Made by a program: the position numbers and the translations under genes
The notes under the pieces: generated by a model
Seen by the model: the letters and a program-made list of their open reading frames with translations, nothing else
Databases searched by the model: none
Told to the model about the DNA's origin: nothing
Assembly (NCBI RefSeq): GCF_002257665.1
Contig: NZ_MQWB01000001.1
Span: forward strand, 880,515-944,514
DNA from: Rubricoccus marinus
GTDB lineage: Bacteria; Bacteroidota; Rhodothermia; Rhodothermales; Rubricoccaceae
Direction of reading: 5' to 3'
DNA length: 64,000 bases
Part shown: positions 12,917 to 23,520 of the stretch, piece by piece
How positions within the stretch are numbered: the first letter of the stretch is position 1
How the letters are laid out: each line of letters begins with the position of its first letter

Positions 12917-14092
12917 CTACCCCAGTGCGGCGACGCCCGGAAGCGTCTGGCCTTCCAGCAGCTCCAGCATCGCGCCGCCGCCCGTGGAGACGTGGCTCAC
13001 GGCGTCGCCCAGGCCGGACTCGTTGATGGCCGCGACGGAATCGCCGCCGCCGACGATGGTCATGGCGCCAGAGGCCTCGGTCGCGTCCGCCAGCGCCTGC
13101 GCGACGGCGCGGGTGCCGCTGGCGAAGGCGTCCATCTCGAAGACGCCCATCGGCCCGTTCCAGATGACGGTACTCGCGTTGGAGATCACGTCTTTGTACT
13201 GCGCGGTGGTCGCGGGGCCGATGTCCAGGCCCATCCAGCCGTCCGGGATCGTCTCCACGGTCTGCGTCTCGGCGTCGGCGGAGAAGGAGTCCGCAACGAT
13301 GTGATCGCTGGGCAGCACGATGGTGTCGCGGAACTGGTCGTAGAGGCGGAACGCCTCGTCGGTCTTGTCCTCTTCGACAAGTGAGGAGCCGGTCTCGTGG
13401 CCCAGCGCGCGGAGAAACGTGTACGCCATCGCGCCGCCGATGAGCAGGCGGTCCACTTTGGGCGCGAGCGCCTGGATGACGCCGATCTTGTCCGAGACCT
13501 TCGCGCCGCCGAGGATGGCGACGAACGGCCGGTCGGGGTCTTCAAGCGCGCCGTGGAGGAACGTCAACTCGCGCTCCAGCAGTTTGCCCGCCGCGCTCGG
13601 CAAGAGCGCCGCCACGCCAGCGGTGGACGCGTGCGCGCGGTGGACCGAGCCGAAGGCGTCCGAGACGAAAACGTCGCCCAGCCGCGCCAAGCCTCTGGCG
13701 GTCTCGTCGTCGTTGGACGTCTCGCCGGGCAGAAAGCGCGTGTTCTCCAGCAGCACGACGCCTCTGGCGCCAGAGGCTGCGACATCGGCCACGCACGCCT
13801 CGGCGTCGTCTCCGATGGTGGTCTCACAGAACGTGACCGTCACGTCGAGAAGCGTGCCGAGGTGATCGGCAACGGGCCGCAGGCTGAACTCGGGGTCGGG
13901 CGCGCCCTTCGGGCGGCCGAGGTGGCTCATCAGGATGGGCGTACCGCCGCCGTCGAGGATCGCGCGGATCGTGGGCAGCGCGCCCTGGATGCGGGTGTCG
14001 TCCGTGATGGCCGCGTTCTCCATGGGGACGTTGAAGTCCACGCGCGTGAGCACGCGCTGGCCGGAAAGGTCGAGGTCGGAAAGAGTGTGCAT
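12917..14092 (-). CDS. pgk: Phosphoglycerate kinase
   Basis: 391 residues, full length. Transfers phosphate between 1,3-bisphosphoglycerate and ADP in glycolysis. Motifs: RVDFNVPM and TDDTRI near the N-terminus, SHLGRPKG, LLENTRFLPGE, ILGGAKVSDKIGVI, and the C-terminal nucleotide-binding region with IVGGGDSVAAINE and STGGGAMLELLEG. It is downstream of gap on the same strand with a gap of about 150 nt, a common operon order. A full copy of the CCTCTGGCG palindrome lies inside the coding sequence near 13761-13778. Confidence 0.97.
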   Translation of the reverse strand: MHTLSDLDLSGQRVLTRVDFNVPMENAAITDDTRIQGALPTIRAILDGGGTPILMSHLGRPKGAPDPEFSLRPVADHLGTLLDVTVTFCETTIGDDAEACVADVAASGARGVVLLENTRFLPGETSNDDETARGLARLGDVFVSDAFGSVHRAHASTAGVAALLPSAAGKLLERELTFLHGALEDPDRPFVAILGGAKVSDKIGVIQALAPKVDRLLIGGAMAYTFLRALGHETGSSLVEEDKTDEAFRLYDQFRDTIVLPSDHIVADSFSADAETQTVETIPDGWMGLDIGPATTAQYKDVISNASTVIWNGPMGVFEMDAFASGTRAVAQALADATEASGAMTIVGGGDSVAAINESGLGDAVSHVSTGGGAMLELLEGQTLPGVAALG

Positions 14093-14241
14093 GGGAACGG
14101 GGTGTGAGAGAGGGGTCTCGGCAACGTGGGCCTCTGGCGGCTGCTACCGTGACGCGCAAACAGAAAGATGGGGACGAAGGAGAAGGAAGCCTCTGGCGCG
14201 CTGTGCGCCGTGGCAGTCCCTAATCCCTCGTCCCCAGTCCC

Positions 14242-15390
<1,149 letters not shown>

Positions 15391-15404
15391 TTACGGCGCG
15401 GCAG

Positions 15405-16058
15405 CTACGGTGCCTCTGGCGTGACGAGCCCGTGCTCCCACATCCACGCCACCACCTGCGGCCGCGTCGGGATCTCCAGCTTCTCGTAGACCGCGTTGAC
15501 GTGCTTCTTGACCGTACTCATGCTGATAAAGAGCGCGTCGGCGATCTCCGGGTTGGTGCGGCCCCGCGCCATCAGCAGCGCCACCTCCTGCTCGCGCGCG
15601 CTCAGCGGCTCCAGGAGCGACGGCTCCGGCGTCTGGCGCCAGCGGCCCTTGAGCACGAGTTGCGCGATGCGCCCGCTCAGCCACCCCGTTTCGCCGCCCA
15701 CCACGCCGCGGATGGCGCGGAGGATCTCCGCCAGCGGCTCCTCTTTGGTGAGGTAGCCTGCAGCGCCGCGCTCCAGCACGCCGAAGATGTAGTCCTCGTC
15801 CTGGTACGCGCTCAGGATGAGCACGCCAACGCCCGAGCCCTGGAGCGCGTCGGCGACGTCCATGCCGGTCATGTGCGGCATCTCGAGATCCAGCACGAGC
15901 ACGTCGGGGCGCTCGCGGCGAGCCAGCTCCAGCGCCTCACGGCCGTCCGAGGCCGTCGCGACGACGTCGATGTCGGGCTGCTCGGTGAGGTACGCGACGA
16001 GGCCGGAGAGGAACGCCGGGTGGTCGTCGGCGAGGGCGACGCGGATGGGGGCGGACAT
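15405..16058 (-). CDS. NarL/FixJ-type response regulator
   Basis: 217 residues. The start at 16058 gives MSAPIRVALADDHPAF, the standard receiver beginning; 20 upstream in-frame residues come from the motif-rich gap. Receiver features: DD (about 11-12), phospho-acceptor Asp in VLVLDLEMPHMTG, and Lys in YLTKEEP. The C-terminal LuxR-type helix-turn-helix includes LSAREQEVALLMARGRTNPE followed by STVKKHVNAVYEKLEI. Two genes upstream on the same strand lies a HisKA_3 sensor kinase, its likely partner. Confidence 0.93.
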   Translation of the reverse strand: MSAPIRVALADDHPAFLSGLVAYLTEQPDIDVVATASDGREALELARRERPDVLVLDLEMPHMTGMDVADALQGSGVGVLILSAYQDEDYIFGVLERGAAGYLTKEEPLAEILRAIRGVVGGETGWLSGRIAQLVLKGRWRQTPEPSLLEPLSAREQEVALLMARGRTNPEIADALFISMSTVKKHVNAVYEKLEIPTRPQVVAWMWEHGLVTPEAP

Positions 16059-16194
16059 GGGGAGTCGCCAGAGGCCTCTGGCGGGTGGGGCACGCTCAGG
16101 GTAGCACGCGCGAGGCATGCAGAGGTGGGACCGCGGGCCCGTTCTCGCCAGAGGCGGCTCCGGCGAGAACGGCGGTAGAAACCCAGAACCCGCG

Positions 16195-16680
16195 TTAGCC
16201 CGCTGCCACGATGCCGACCACGCGGTACTCCCCGTCGACCTCCCCGATGTTCAAGCGGAGAAGGCTTTCGAGCTGCTCGCCGTCGACGTTGTCGACGAAG
16301 TTGAAGTCCAGCGCGTGAGAGCCCGCGCCTCCGGCCTCGTTCTCGCTGATGTCGGTGACGTCCTTCTCCATCAGGAGCGAAAACGCGTCGCCGCCCTTGA
16401 GAAGGGACGAGGCGTAGTACTCGTCGTAGAGCGCCTGGTCCTCCGCGTTGAGCGCGAACAGCTGCCCGAGGGCTGCCGCGTCGCCAGAGGAGCCGGCGGC
16501 TTGCATGTCGCGCAAGAAAGCGCCCAGGTCTGCCTCTGGCGCGGGCTCTGGAGAGGCCTCGGCAGCGGGAGGCGCAGTCTCGGCCGGCATCACTGGCGGG
16601 GCGGCGTCTTCGGGCGGCGTCTGAGGTGCGTCGGCGCACGCGACGAGCGCGCAGAGTGAGAAAAGGGCGAGGTAGCGCAT
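16195..16680 (-). CDS. Small lipoprotein between sensor and regulator genes
   Basis: 161 residues. MRYLALFSLCALVAC gives a lipobox (LVAC). A Pro/Ala/Glu-rich linker follows to about residue 50, then a compact domain ending in a pattern like NVDGEQLESLLRLNIGEVDG. No family recognised. The longer open frame upstream overlaps the kinase gene and is not used. Its position between kinase and regulator suggests shared expression and possibly a sensing or accessory role, which is only inferred. Confidence 0.75.
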   Translation of the reverse strand: MRYLALFSLCALVACADAPQTPPEDAAPPVMPAETAPPAAEASPEPAPEADLGAFLRDMQAAGSSGDAAALGQLFALNAEDQALYDEYYASSLLKGGDAFSLLMEKDVTDISENEAGGAGSHALDFNFVDNVDGEQLESLLRLNIGEVDGEYRVVGIVAAG

Positions 16681-16738
16681 GGGGTGTAAGGCCTGAGTGG
16701 GGAAGAGCACCGGCGGTTTGCCGGTGCCGTGATGGATG

Positions 16739-19700
16739 TTAGGTGTCAGCGTCCACATGCGTAGCCTCTGGCGCGAGCAGCGCCGGAACCCACGCTTCGA
16801 GAAGCGTGCCGTCTCCGGGAGCGGACCGGACGTGGAACGTGCCGCCGGCGGCCTCGGCACGCTCTTGCGCGCCGACGAGCCCGAAATGCTCCTGCCGCGC
16901 GAGGTCCACCATGCGCTCCGGCACCGCAAAACCGCGGCCGTCGTCCTGCACGGAGAGGCGGATACCGCCCATGTGCGCACCGAGCGTGACGCGGACGCTA
17001 GAGGCCTCGGCGTGGCGCCCCACGTTCTCGATGGCCTCTTGCGCGATGCGGAAAAGCGCGAGCCGCCCGGCGTCGGTTGGGCGCCAGCGGCCCGTGGTGT
17101 CGCGGACGGTGACGGTGAGGGCAGGGTGCCGCTCTTCGGCGTGCCGCATCACAGTGCGGAGAGCGGGGCCGAGCCCGAGGTGCTCGGCGAGGGTGGGGCG
17201 GAGTTCGACGAGCATCCGGCGCAGCGATCGGGCCACGTCTGAGACGCGCTCGCGGACCGGGGCCACGCCACTCGTCCCGACGGTTTCGCCCAGACGGTCG
17301 AGGTCGTGACCCACGCGGTAGAGGTTCTGCACCGGCCCGTCGTGGAGGTCGCGGGCGAGGCGGAGCCTCTCGCGCTCGCGGGCATCCGCCAGGCGGCGCC
17401 GCACCTCGGTGGCCTCGGCGTCCGCCCGCGCTTCCTCGGCGGAGCGCCGGCGCGAGAGCGTAAAGCCGGCGGCGAGAAACGTGCCCAGCGCGAGCGTGAC
17501 CGTGAGGAACCGGAACGCGAAGGTCTGCCAGAACGCGGGCACGATCTCCACGAACAGCACGGCCGGCTCTCCAAAGGGTGTGTCCGCCGCCGCGCCCACG
17601 ACCTCGAAGCGGTAGCGCCCTGGGGGGACGCCGGTAAAGGTCGCCCGCGGCGCCGAGCCGTCGGTGGCCTGCCACGCGTCATCCAGGCCGAGAAGGCGGT
17701 AGCGGTAGCGGTTCTTGCTCGGCGCGCGGAAGTCCAGCGCGGCGAAGCGGACGCCGAACGCGCGCTGGTCGTGCCGGAGCACGAGCGTGTCGCCCGCCAG
17801 AGGCGTTCCGGGGTCCAGGCGCCCGGCGCGCTCGAACCCGCTGATGGCGACCTCTGGCGCGCTGCGCTCGCGCACGGCCTCTGGCGAGACGAGGGTGAGC
17901 CCGCCCGGCCCGCCGAACGCGAGGCGCCCGTCCGAAAGCCGCAGGGCCGACATGAGGTTGAACGCGTCTCCTTGGAGCCCGTCGGCGGAGGTGAATGTGA
18001 CGATCTCGCGCGTGAGCGGGTGGAGCCGCGCCAGGCCCGCCGACGTGCCGGTCCAGAGCAGCCCGTACTCGTCTGCCAGGAGGCTTGCCACGGCATCGGT
18101 CGGGAGCCCCGCGGCCATCCCCACGCACTCGGACGCGCCAGAGGCCCGGTCGTAGCGGACAAGGCCGCTGCCGTGGGACGAAAGCCAGAGCGCGCCGGGG
18201 TCCAGGGGCGTCTCGGTAATGCTCCAAACGTTGAAGGCTCTCCGCCCGTTCTGGCACAGCGTGCGGATCTGCTCGACGCGGTCCGTCGCGGGGTTGTAGC
18301 GCGAGATGCCCGCGTCGGTGCCTGCCCAGATAGAGCCGTCGGCGGAGACGTAGGTGATGTTGGAGGGGCTCTCGGCGGGAAAGGCCTCGACTTTTTCGGC
18401 CGTGCCGTCGGCCTCACGCCTCCAGATGCCGAAGCTGGTGGTGATCCACACGCGGCCGTCCAGGTCTTCTGTTAGCCCTCGGACTCCCCCGTTGAGCGAC
18501 CCGTTGGGGAGCCTGCGCAAGCGCGTGCCGTCCAGCCGGTGAGGCCCCCCGCGCTTGGAGCCGATCAGGGTCTCGCCAGAGGCCGTGACGAGGACCTGCC
18601 AGAACGCGGCGCCGAAGCGCGTCGGGGAGTCCGGCTCCGGGAGGCGGGCGGGGACCCGCTCCACGCGGCCCGTCGCGAGGTCCAGCCGGTTGAGCCCGTT
18701 GTTGGTCGTGACCCACAGCGTGCCCTCGTGCTCGGCCATGCCGTTGACGCGGTCGTCGCTTAGGGTGGCGGCGTCGTCGGCGGCGTGGCGGTAGGTGACG
18801 AACGGACTGGAGGGCTCGCGCGTGACGTACAGCCCGTTCGCGGTCCCCACCCAGATGCTGCCCTGGCGGTCCCGCACGAGCGCGCGGATGTCGTGCCCTC
18901 CTAGGCCACCGCGCCGCGCCGGGTCCGGCTGAATCCACCCCCGCGTCCCGTCGGCCCTCACGATGGCGAGGCCGAACTCGGTGCCCAGCCAGAGCTCGTC
19001 GGTGCGGGAGCGGAGCCCGGAGCTGAACGGCTCCCCGGCAGGCGGGACCGTCCAGGTGTAGCCGGACGAGAGCCACGTGAGCGTGACGCCAAGTGAATCC
19101 GAAAGGAGCGGCTCCCCGTTGATGCTGGCGAGCTCGGACCGCTCGTTGACGGGCCGGCACCGGGTGCGTCCTGCGGCGATGCGGCAGACCGTTCTCCCAG
19201 CCTTCCCGCTCACGTTCACCCACGTCGCCCCGTGCTCCGAGGCGAGCGCATGGACGCGAAGGCGAGAGCGCCCCAGAAGTGGGATCGGCTCGCGGAAGGT
19301 GGAATCCCGCTCCGGGTCGTAGCGCCAGAGGCCGCGGGTGCTCGTCCCGATCCACACGTGGTCCCGGTCGTCGGCGACGAGAGCCGTGATGTTGGAGCGC
19401 TGCGGGAGCCCGGGAGGGGAGTGGAAGCGGCCCGTCCGCCGGTCCAGCCGCGCGGCCCCCTGCGCCGTCCCGACCCACACCTCGCCAGAGGCCGTGATCG
19501 CCAGCGCCCCTATTGGCGAGGAGGGGAGGGTGCCCGGCACGCCCGGGCGGTGGCGGAAAACGCGCGCGCTGTGCCCGTCGTAGCGGTTCAGCCCGTCCTC
19601 GGTCGCGATCCAGAGGTAGCCGGACGGCCCCAGCGCGAGGTCCGTGATGGCTTCCGAGGAGAGGCCGTCGCGGACGCCGAAGCGTTCGAACGTCTGGCCT

Positions 19701-19759
19701 CTGGCGGGAGAGGCGGTGCAGGCCGCGAGGAGGAGCGTGGCGAGAACGCGTCGGAGCAT
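16739..19759 (-). CDS. Two-component-regulator-propeller sensor histidine kinase (HisKA_3)
   Basis: About 1006 residues. The start at 19759 gives signal-like MLRRVLATLLLAAC; 61 upstream in-frame residues lack features. A periplasmic beta-propeller of Reg_prop repeats follows (pattern SGYLWIATEDGLNRYDG, GEVWVGTAQGAARLD, GSIWVGTANGLYV), then a Y_Y_Y-like domain (KNRYRYRLLGLDD), one transmembrane segment (AFRFLTVTLALGTFLAAGFT), a coiled region, the HisKA_3 phospho-His in RLARDLHDGPVQNLYR, and an ATPase domain with VQDDGRGF. It resembles Bacteroidota sensors that read extracellular polymers or peptides. The cognate regulator is probably the NarL-type gene at 15.4 kb. Confidence 0.92.
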   Translation of the reverse strand: MLRRVLATLLLAACTASPARGQTFERFGVRDGLSSEAITDLALGPSGYLWIATEDGLNRYDGHSARVFRHRPGVPGTLPSSPIGALAITASGEVWVGTAQGAARLDRRTGRFHSPPGLPQRSNITALVADDRDHVWIGTSTRGLWRYDPERDSTFREPIPLLGRSRLRVHALASEHGATWVNVSGKAGRTVCRIAAGRTRCRPVNERSELASINGEPLLSDSLGVTLTWLSSGYTWTVPPAGEPFSSGLRSRTDELWLGTEFGLAIVRADGTRGWIQPDPARRGGLGGHDIRALVRDRQGSIWVGTANGLYVTREPSSPFVTYRHAADDAATLSDDRVNGMAEHEGTLWVTTNNGLNRLDLATGRVERVPARLPEPDSPTRFGAAFWQVLVTASGETLIGSKRGGPHRLDGTRLRRLPNGSLNGGVRGLTEDLDGRVWITTSFGIWRREADGTAEKVEAFPAESPSNITYVSADGSIWAGTDAGISRYNPATDRVEQIRTLCQNGRRAFNVWSITETPLDPGALWLSSHGSGLVRYDRASGASECVGMAAGLPTDAVASLLADEYGLLWTGTSAGLARLHPLTREIVTFTSADGLQGDAFNLMSALRLSDGRLAFGGPGGLTLVSPEAVRERSAPEVAISGFERAGRLDPGTPLAGDTLVLRHDQRAFGVRFAALDFRAPSKNRYRYRLLGLDDAWQATDGSAPRATFTGVPPGRYRFEVVGAAADTPFGEPAVLFVEIVPAFWQTFAFRFLTVTLALGTFLAAGFTLSRRRSAEEARADAEATEVRRRLADARERERLRLARDLHDGPVQNLYRVGHDLDRLGETVGTSGVAPVRERVSDVARSLRRMLVELRPTLAEHLGLGPALRTVMRHAEERHPALTVTVRDTTGRWRPTDAGRLALFRIAQEAIENVGRHAEASSVRVTLGAHMGGIRLSVQDDGRGFAVPERMVDLARQEHFGLVGAQERAEAAGGTFHVRSAPGDGTLLEAWVPALLAPEATHVDADT

Positions 19760-20085
19760 GGGGCCAAACCTAGGGACGCCCCGAAGAGCGGCCGGGCTCC
19801 CACCACGAAGTCCCAGGCCGCCCCACGGAGCGAGGCTCACGGATGGAGTCGCCAGAGGCTCGGCGCCGGTTCGTGAGGCTGAAGAGTGTAGGGCGCGGCC
19901 GGAGGGGCGCCATGGGCCCTGGGGACACTTGTCGGGTGGCACTCGCCGCGCGAGAGGCGGGACGGCGGACCCGGGCCGGCCTCTGGCGCAGGAGGCGCGG
20001 CGCCAAACTGAGGATTCACCGTGGGGGCGGGCGCGAGCGTGCTAGCTTCGTCGGCTCTGCGAGATCCGAACCCCGCTTCCCTCCG

Positions 20086-20916
20086 ATGGCCCAGATCAAC
20101 CCGCCCAAACCGCTCATCACGCCCGAGGCGCGCGCCGAAGAGCGTCAGGACCGCTTCCAAACCGGCGTGCTGCGCTCCCGCTCCTTTTTTGAGGAGAACC
20201 GCACGCTCGTGATCGGCGCCGTCGTGGGCGTGGTCGCGCTCGTGCTCGCCATCATCGCGTTTGTCGCGTGGCGCGCGAACCAGGACGCGCAGGCCGAGCA
20301 AGCCCTCGGCTCCATCCTCTCCGCCTACGAGGCGGGCGACTTGGAGACGGCGCTCGCGGGCACGGACGACCGTCCCGGCCTCCTCGAAATCGCCGACGAC
20401 TACGGCTCAGCGACCGCCGCTCCGTTTTTCGCCGCCGACGCGCTGTTCCAGCTCGGCCGCTACGACGAGGCCGCGAAGTACTTCGGCATGGTGGACGATG
20501 ACGGCCTGATGGGCGCCAGCGCCATCGCGGGCCGCGCCGCCATCCTCGAGGTGCAGGGCGAGCACGCCGAAGCCGCGGACCTCTACGAGCGCGCCGCCGC
20601 CCGCTTCAAGAACGACGCCACCTCGCCGGGCTACCTCCTCGACGCCGGACGCGCCCACCAGGCCGCTGGCGACATGGACGCCGCGCAGCGGGCTTACCAG
20701 ACCGTTCTGGACGACTACGCCGACACGCCAGAGGCCACGACGGCTACGGTCGAGCTCGCGAGCGTCGAGGCCGCCGCCAACGCCGTCGGCACGCCTACGG
20801 GTGATGTGGAGCCCGGTCCCGCTCCGGACTCCACCGCGTCCGCCTCTGGCGTGGACGCCGCGGCGCAGCAGGAAGCGATGCAGCAGGCGCTCCAGCAGGC
20901 AATGCAGAACCAGTAG
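20086..20916 (+). CDS. YfgM-like tetratricopeptide membrane protein
   Basis: 276 residues. The ATG at 20086 gives MAQINPPKPLITPEAR. A single transmembrane helix (about 40-61, LVIGAVVGVVALVLAIIAFV) precedes helical TPR-like repeats (for example FQLGRYDEAAKYFGMV, EHAEAADLYERAAARF, AAGDMDAAQRAYQTVL). The C-terminus is Gln-rich (QQEAMQQALQQAMQNQ). Such proteins assist envelope protein biogenesis near the translocon. The upstream gap 19760-20085 holds no recognised gene or motif apart from two half-sites of the dispersed motif. Confidence 0.8.
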   Translation: MAQINPPKPLITPEARAEERQDRFQTGVLRSRSFFEENRTLVIGAVVGVVALVLAIIAFVAWRANQDAQAEQALGSILSAYEAGDLETALAGTDDRPGLLEIADDYGSATAAPFFAADALFQLGRYDEAAKYFGMVDDDGLMGASAIAGRAAILEVQGEHAEAADLYERAAARFKNDATSPGYLLDAGRAHQAAGDMDAAQRAYQTVLDDYADTPEATTATVELASVEAAANAVGTPTGDVEPGPAPDSTASASGVDAAAQQEAMQQALQQAMQNQ

Positions 20917-21038
20917 GTCTGCCCGCTCGGACAGGTCGAGAAGCCTCTGGCGGCAGCGCCAGAGGCTTCTTTCGTGCTGGGCGACCGCTCCGGGGCGATC
21001 TCGCTACCTTCGGGGCCCCTCCGCTTGCCCGCTCCGCT

Positions 21039-22418
21039 ATGCCTACGATTCTCGTCGCCGATGACGAGCCCGCCATCCGCCGCTCGCTCCGCGAGATCCT
21101 GGACTTCGAGGGCTACGGCATCGTCGAGGCCGAGGACGGGGAGGAGGCGCTGCAAAAGGCCAAGGCCGGCGGCGTCGACCTCATCCTGCTCGACATCAAG
21201 ATGCCCCGCCGCGATGGCATGGAGGTGCTCGAAGCGCTCCGCGAGGCCGAGGTGGGCACGCCGGTCGTGATGATCTCCGGGCACGGGACGGTGGAGACCG
21301 CCGTGGAAGCCACGCGCCTGGGCGCCGTGGACTTCCTCGAGAAGCCGCCAGACCTCAACCGCCTGCTCGTCTCGGTCCGCAACGCGCTCTCGCGCGGCGA
21401 GCTGGAGACCGAAACCAAGCGGCTCCGCCAGACCGTCCGCGACCGCGGGACGAACGAGCTGACGCCCATCGTGGGCGACAGCAAGGCCATCGAGCGCGTC
21501 AAGCAGACCATCGAGCGCGTGGCGCCGACCGAGGCGCGCGTGCTCATCACGGGCGAGCCTGGGACGGGCAAAGAACTCGTCGCGAGGTGGATCCACGCCG
21601 AGAGCCACCGCGCCGAAGGCCCGCTCGTGGAAGTCAACTGCGCGGCGATCCCGAGCGAGCTGATCGAGAGCGAGCTGTTCGGGCACGAAAAGGGCGCGTT
21701 CACGGGCGCGACAAAGCAGCGCATCGGCAAGTTTGAGCAGGCCGACGGCGGCACGCTGTTCCTGGACGAGATCGGCGACATGAGCCTGGACGCGCAGGCG
21801 AAGGTCCTCCGCGCGCTGCAGGAAAGCCGCATCACCCGCGTCGGCGGCGACCGCTCTATTACTGTGGACGTGCGCGTCGTCGCCGCCACGAACCGGAACC
21901 TCCGGCAGGCGGCCGAGAGCCGGGAGTTCCGCGAGGACCTCTTCCACCGCCTGGCTGTGATTGAGATCGAGGTGCCGCCGCTCCGCGAGCGCCGGACCGA
22001 CATCCCGGACATCGCGCGGTACGTGCTCGGCGAAGTCGCCCGCCGCAACGGCTTCGAGGGCAAAAGCTTCGCGCCAGAGGCCCTGGAGCGGATGAAGCAC
22101 CTCGACTGGCGCGGCAACGTGCGCGAGCTGCGCAACGTGGTAGAACGCCTGCTCATTCTCTCCGATGAGGACGAGATCGCCTCTGGCGACGTGGAGCGCT
22201 ACGTGATGCCGGGCGGCGGCGGGGGAGACCCCATCGCGGGGCTGGTGGACCGCTTCGACACGCTTTTCGAGTTCCGCGACCTGGCCGAAAAGGTGTTCAT
22301 CGAGCGCAAGCTGGAAGAGAACGACTGGAACGTCTCGGCCACCGCTGAGATCATCGGCATCCAGCGCTCGCACCTCTACAACAAGCTCAAAGACCTCGGC
22401 ATCGAGCGTCCCGACTGA
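21039..22418 (+). CDS. NtrC-family sigma-54 response regulator
   Basis: 459 residues. Receiver domain 1-~120 (phospho-Asp in [13 protein letters not shown], Lys in FLEKPPD), AAA+ domain with Walker A GEPGTGKE, sigma-54 motif [12 protein letters not shown] and Walker [12 protein letters not shown] Fis-type helix-turn-helix follows ([20 protein letters not shown]). It is a second sigma-54 activator in this window beside RtcR, which supports the use of sigma-54 in this organism. No kinase gene is adjacent. Its stop overlaps the start of lolD (TGATG), so the two are co-translated. Confidence 0.95.
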   Translation: MPTILVADDEPAIRRSLREILDFEGYGIVEAEDGEEALQKAKAGGVDLILLDIKMPRRDGMEVLEALREAEVGTPVVMISGHGTVETAVEATRLGAVDFLEKPPDLNRLLVSVRNALSRGELETETKRLRQTVRDRGTNELTPIVGDSKAIERVKQTIERVAPTEARVLITGEPGTGKELVARWIHAESHRAEGPLVEVNCAAIPSELIESELFGHEKGAFTGATKQRIGKFEQADGGTLFLDEIGDMSLDAQAKVLRALQESRITRVGGDRSITVDVRVVAATNRNLRQAAESREFREDLFHRLAVIEIEVPPLRERRTDIPDIARYVLGEVARRNGFEGKSFAPEALERMKHLDWRGNVRELRNVVERLLILSDEDEIASGDVERYVMPGGGGGDPIAGLVDRFDTLFEFRDLAEKVFIERKLEENDWNVSATAEIIGIQRSHLYNKLKDLGIERPD

Positions 22419-23224
22419 TGGAGCCCACGCACTTCGACGGCGACGCGCCAGAGGCCGCCTCTGGCGAGAGCACTGTGCCTCTCCACGACACGCCTCTAGA
22501 GGGTTCGCCAGAGGCCTCTGGCGTGGCTCAGCCGGCGCGCGAGCGTGGGGAGCCCATCCTCGTCGCCAGGGGACTGGGCAAGTCCTACCCCACGGCCGAC
22601 GGCGCGCTGGACGTGCTCTCGGGGCTGGACCTGGAGATCCACGCCGGCGAGATGGTGGCGGTCGTGGGCGAGAGCGGCACGGGCAAGAGCACGCTGCTGC
22701 ACCTGCTCGGCGCGCTGGACCGGCCCACCTCGGGGACGGTCCACTTCCGCGGCGAGGAGGTCTTCGGCAAGGACGACGACGCGCTGGCGGCGTTTCGCAA
22801 CCGCGCCCTCGGCTTCGTTTTCCAGTTCCACCACCTGCTGCCGGAGTTCTCGGCCGTCGAAAACGTGGAGATGCCTGCGCTTATCGCCGGTCAGTCCATG
22901 GACGCGGCGCGGCCCCGCGCCAGAGGCCTGCTGGAAAGCCTCGGGCTGGGCGAGCGGGTCGAGCACCGGCCGAGCCAACTCTCGGGCGGTGAGCAGCAAC
23001 GCGTGGCGGTCGCGCGCGCGCTCATGAACCGCCCCGGCCTGGTCCTCATGGACGAGCCCACAGGCAACCTCGACGTCACGACGGCCGGCCGCCTGCACGA
23101 CGAACTCCGGCGGCTCAGCCGCGAGGAGGACGGCGCGTTCGTGATCGTCACGCACAACCCGGCGCTGGCGGACCTCGCGGACCGCGTGCTGAGGCTGGAA
23201 GGCGGGCGGCTCAACCCGGCGTAG
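22418..23224 (+). CDS. lolD: LolD-type ABC transporter ATPase
   Basis: 268 residues. Walker [10 protein letters not shown]-loop [10 protein letters not shown], signature [15 protein letters not shown] and Walker [13 protein letters not shown] place it in the LolD/MacB-like group that extracts lipoproteins from the inner membrane. The first ~45 residues are a disordered, motif-derived extension ([18 protein letters not shown]) absent from typical LolD. Its permease partner is not in the neighbourhood. The start overlaps the regulator stop by 1-4 nt. Confidence 0.88.
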   Translation: MEPTHFDGDAPEAASGESTVPLHDTPLEGSPEASGVAQPARERGEPILVARGLGKSYPTADGALDVLSGLDLEIHAGEMVAVVGESGTGKSTLLHLLGALDRPTSGTVHFRGEEVFGKDDDALAAFRNRALGFVFQFHHLLPEFSAVENVEMPALIAGQSMDAARPRARGLLESLGLGERVEHRPSQLSGGEQQRVAVARALMNRPGLVLMDEPTGNLDVTTAGRLHDELRRLSREEDGAFVIVTHNPALADLADRVLRLEGGRLNPA

Positions 23225-23234
23225 CCTCCACAGG

Positions 23235-23252
23235 GCCTCTGGCGCCAGAGGC
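23235..23252. terminator. Palindrome after lolD
   Basis: Full GCCTCTGGCGCCAGAGGC about 10 nt after the lolD stop, a likely hairpin terminator. A second full copy is at 23367-23384, before nadA. Confidence 0.5.
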
Positions 23253-23400
23253 TCGGGTGTGACGTGCAGGCCGGCTCGTGTGTGGGTCAGCCGCAGTAGG
23301 GGCAGTTACGTAGCCAACGAGCGAGCGGTACGGGGGGCGTGACACATCGCCGCGCTTCCTCAGGAGGCCTCTGGCGCCAGAGGCAGAGAGGGCTCACCTT

Positions 23401-23438
23401 CCAGTCCCCAGTCCCCAGTCCCCAGTCCCCAGTCCCCG
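23401..23438. repeat. Tandem CCCCAGT heptamer array
   Basis: About five head-to-tail copies of CCCCAGT between lolD and nadA. A decayed relative (CTAATCCCTCGTCCCCAGTC) is at about 14219-14238 before the gap stop. No function is evident; slippage is likely to vary the copy number. Confidence 0.85.
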
Positions 23439-23520
23439 CCAGAGGCGACACCTCCGCGCGGACTTCGCTAACCTGTAGCGCCGCTCCCGCGTACCCCGCT
23501 CCCACTCTCTCCCCCGAGAC

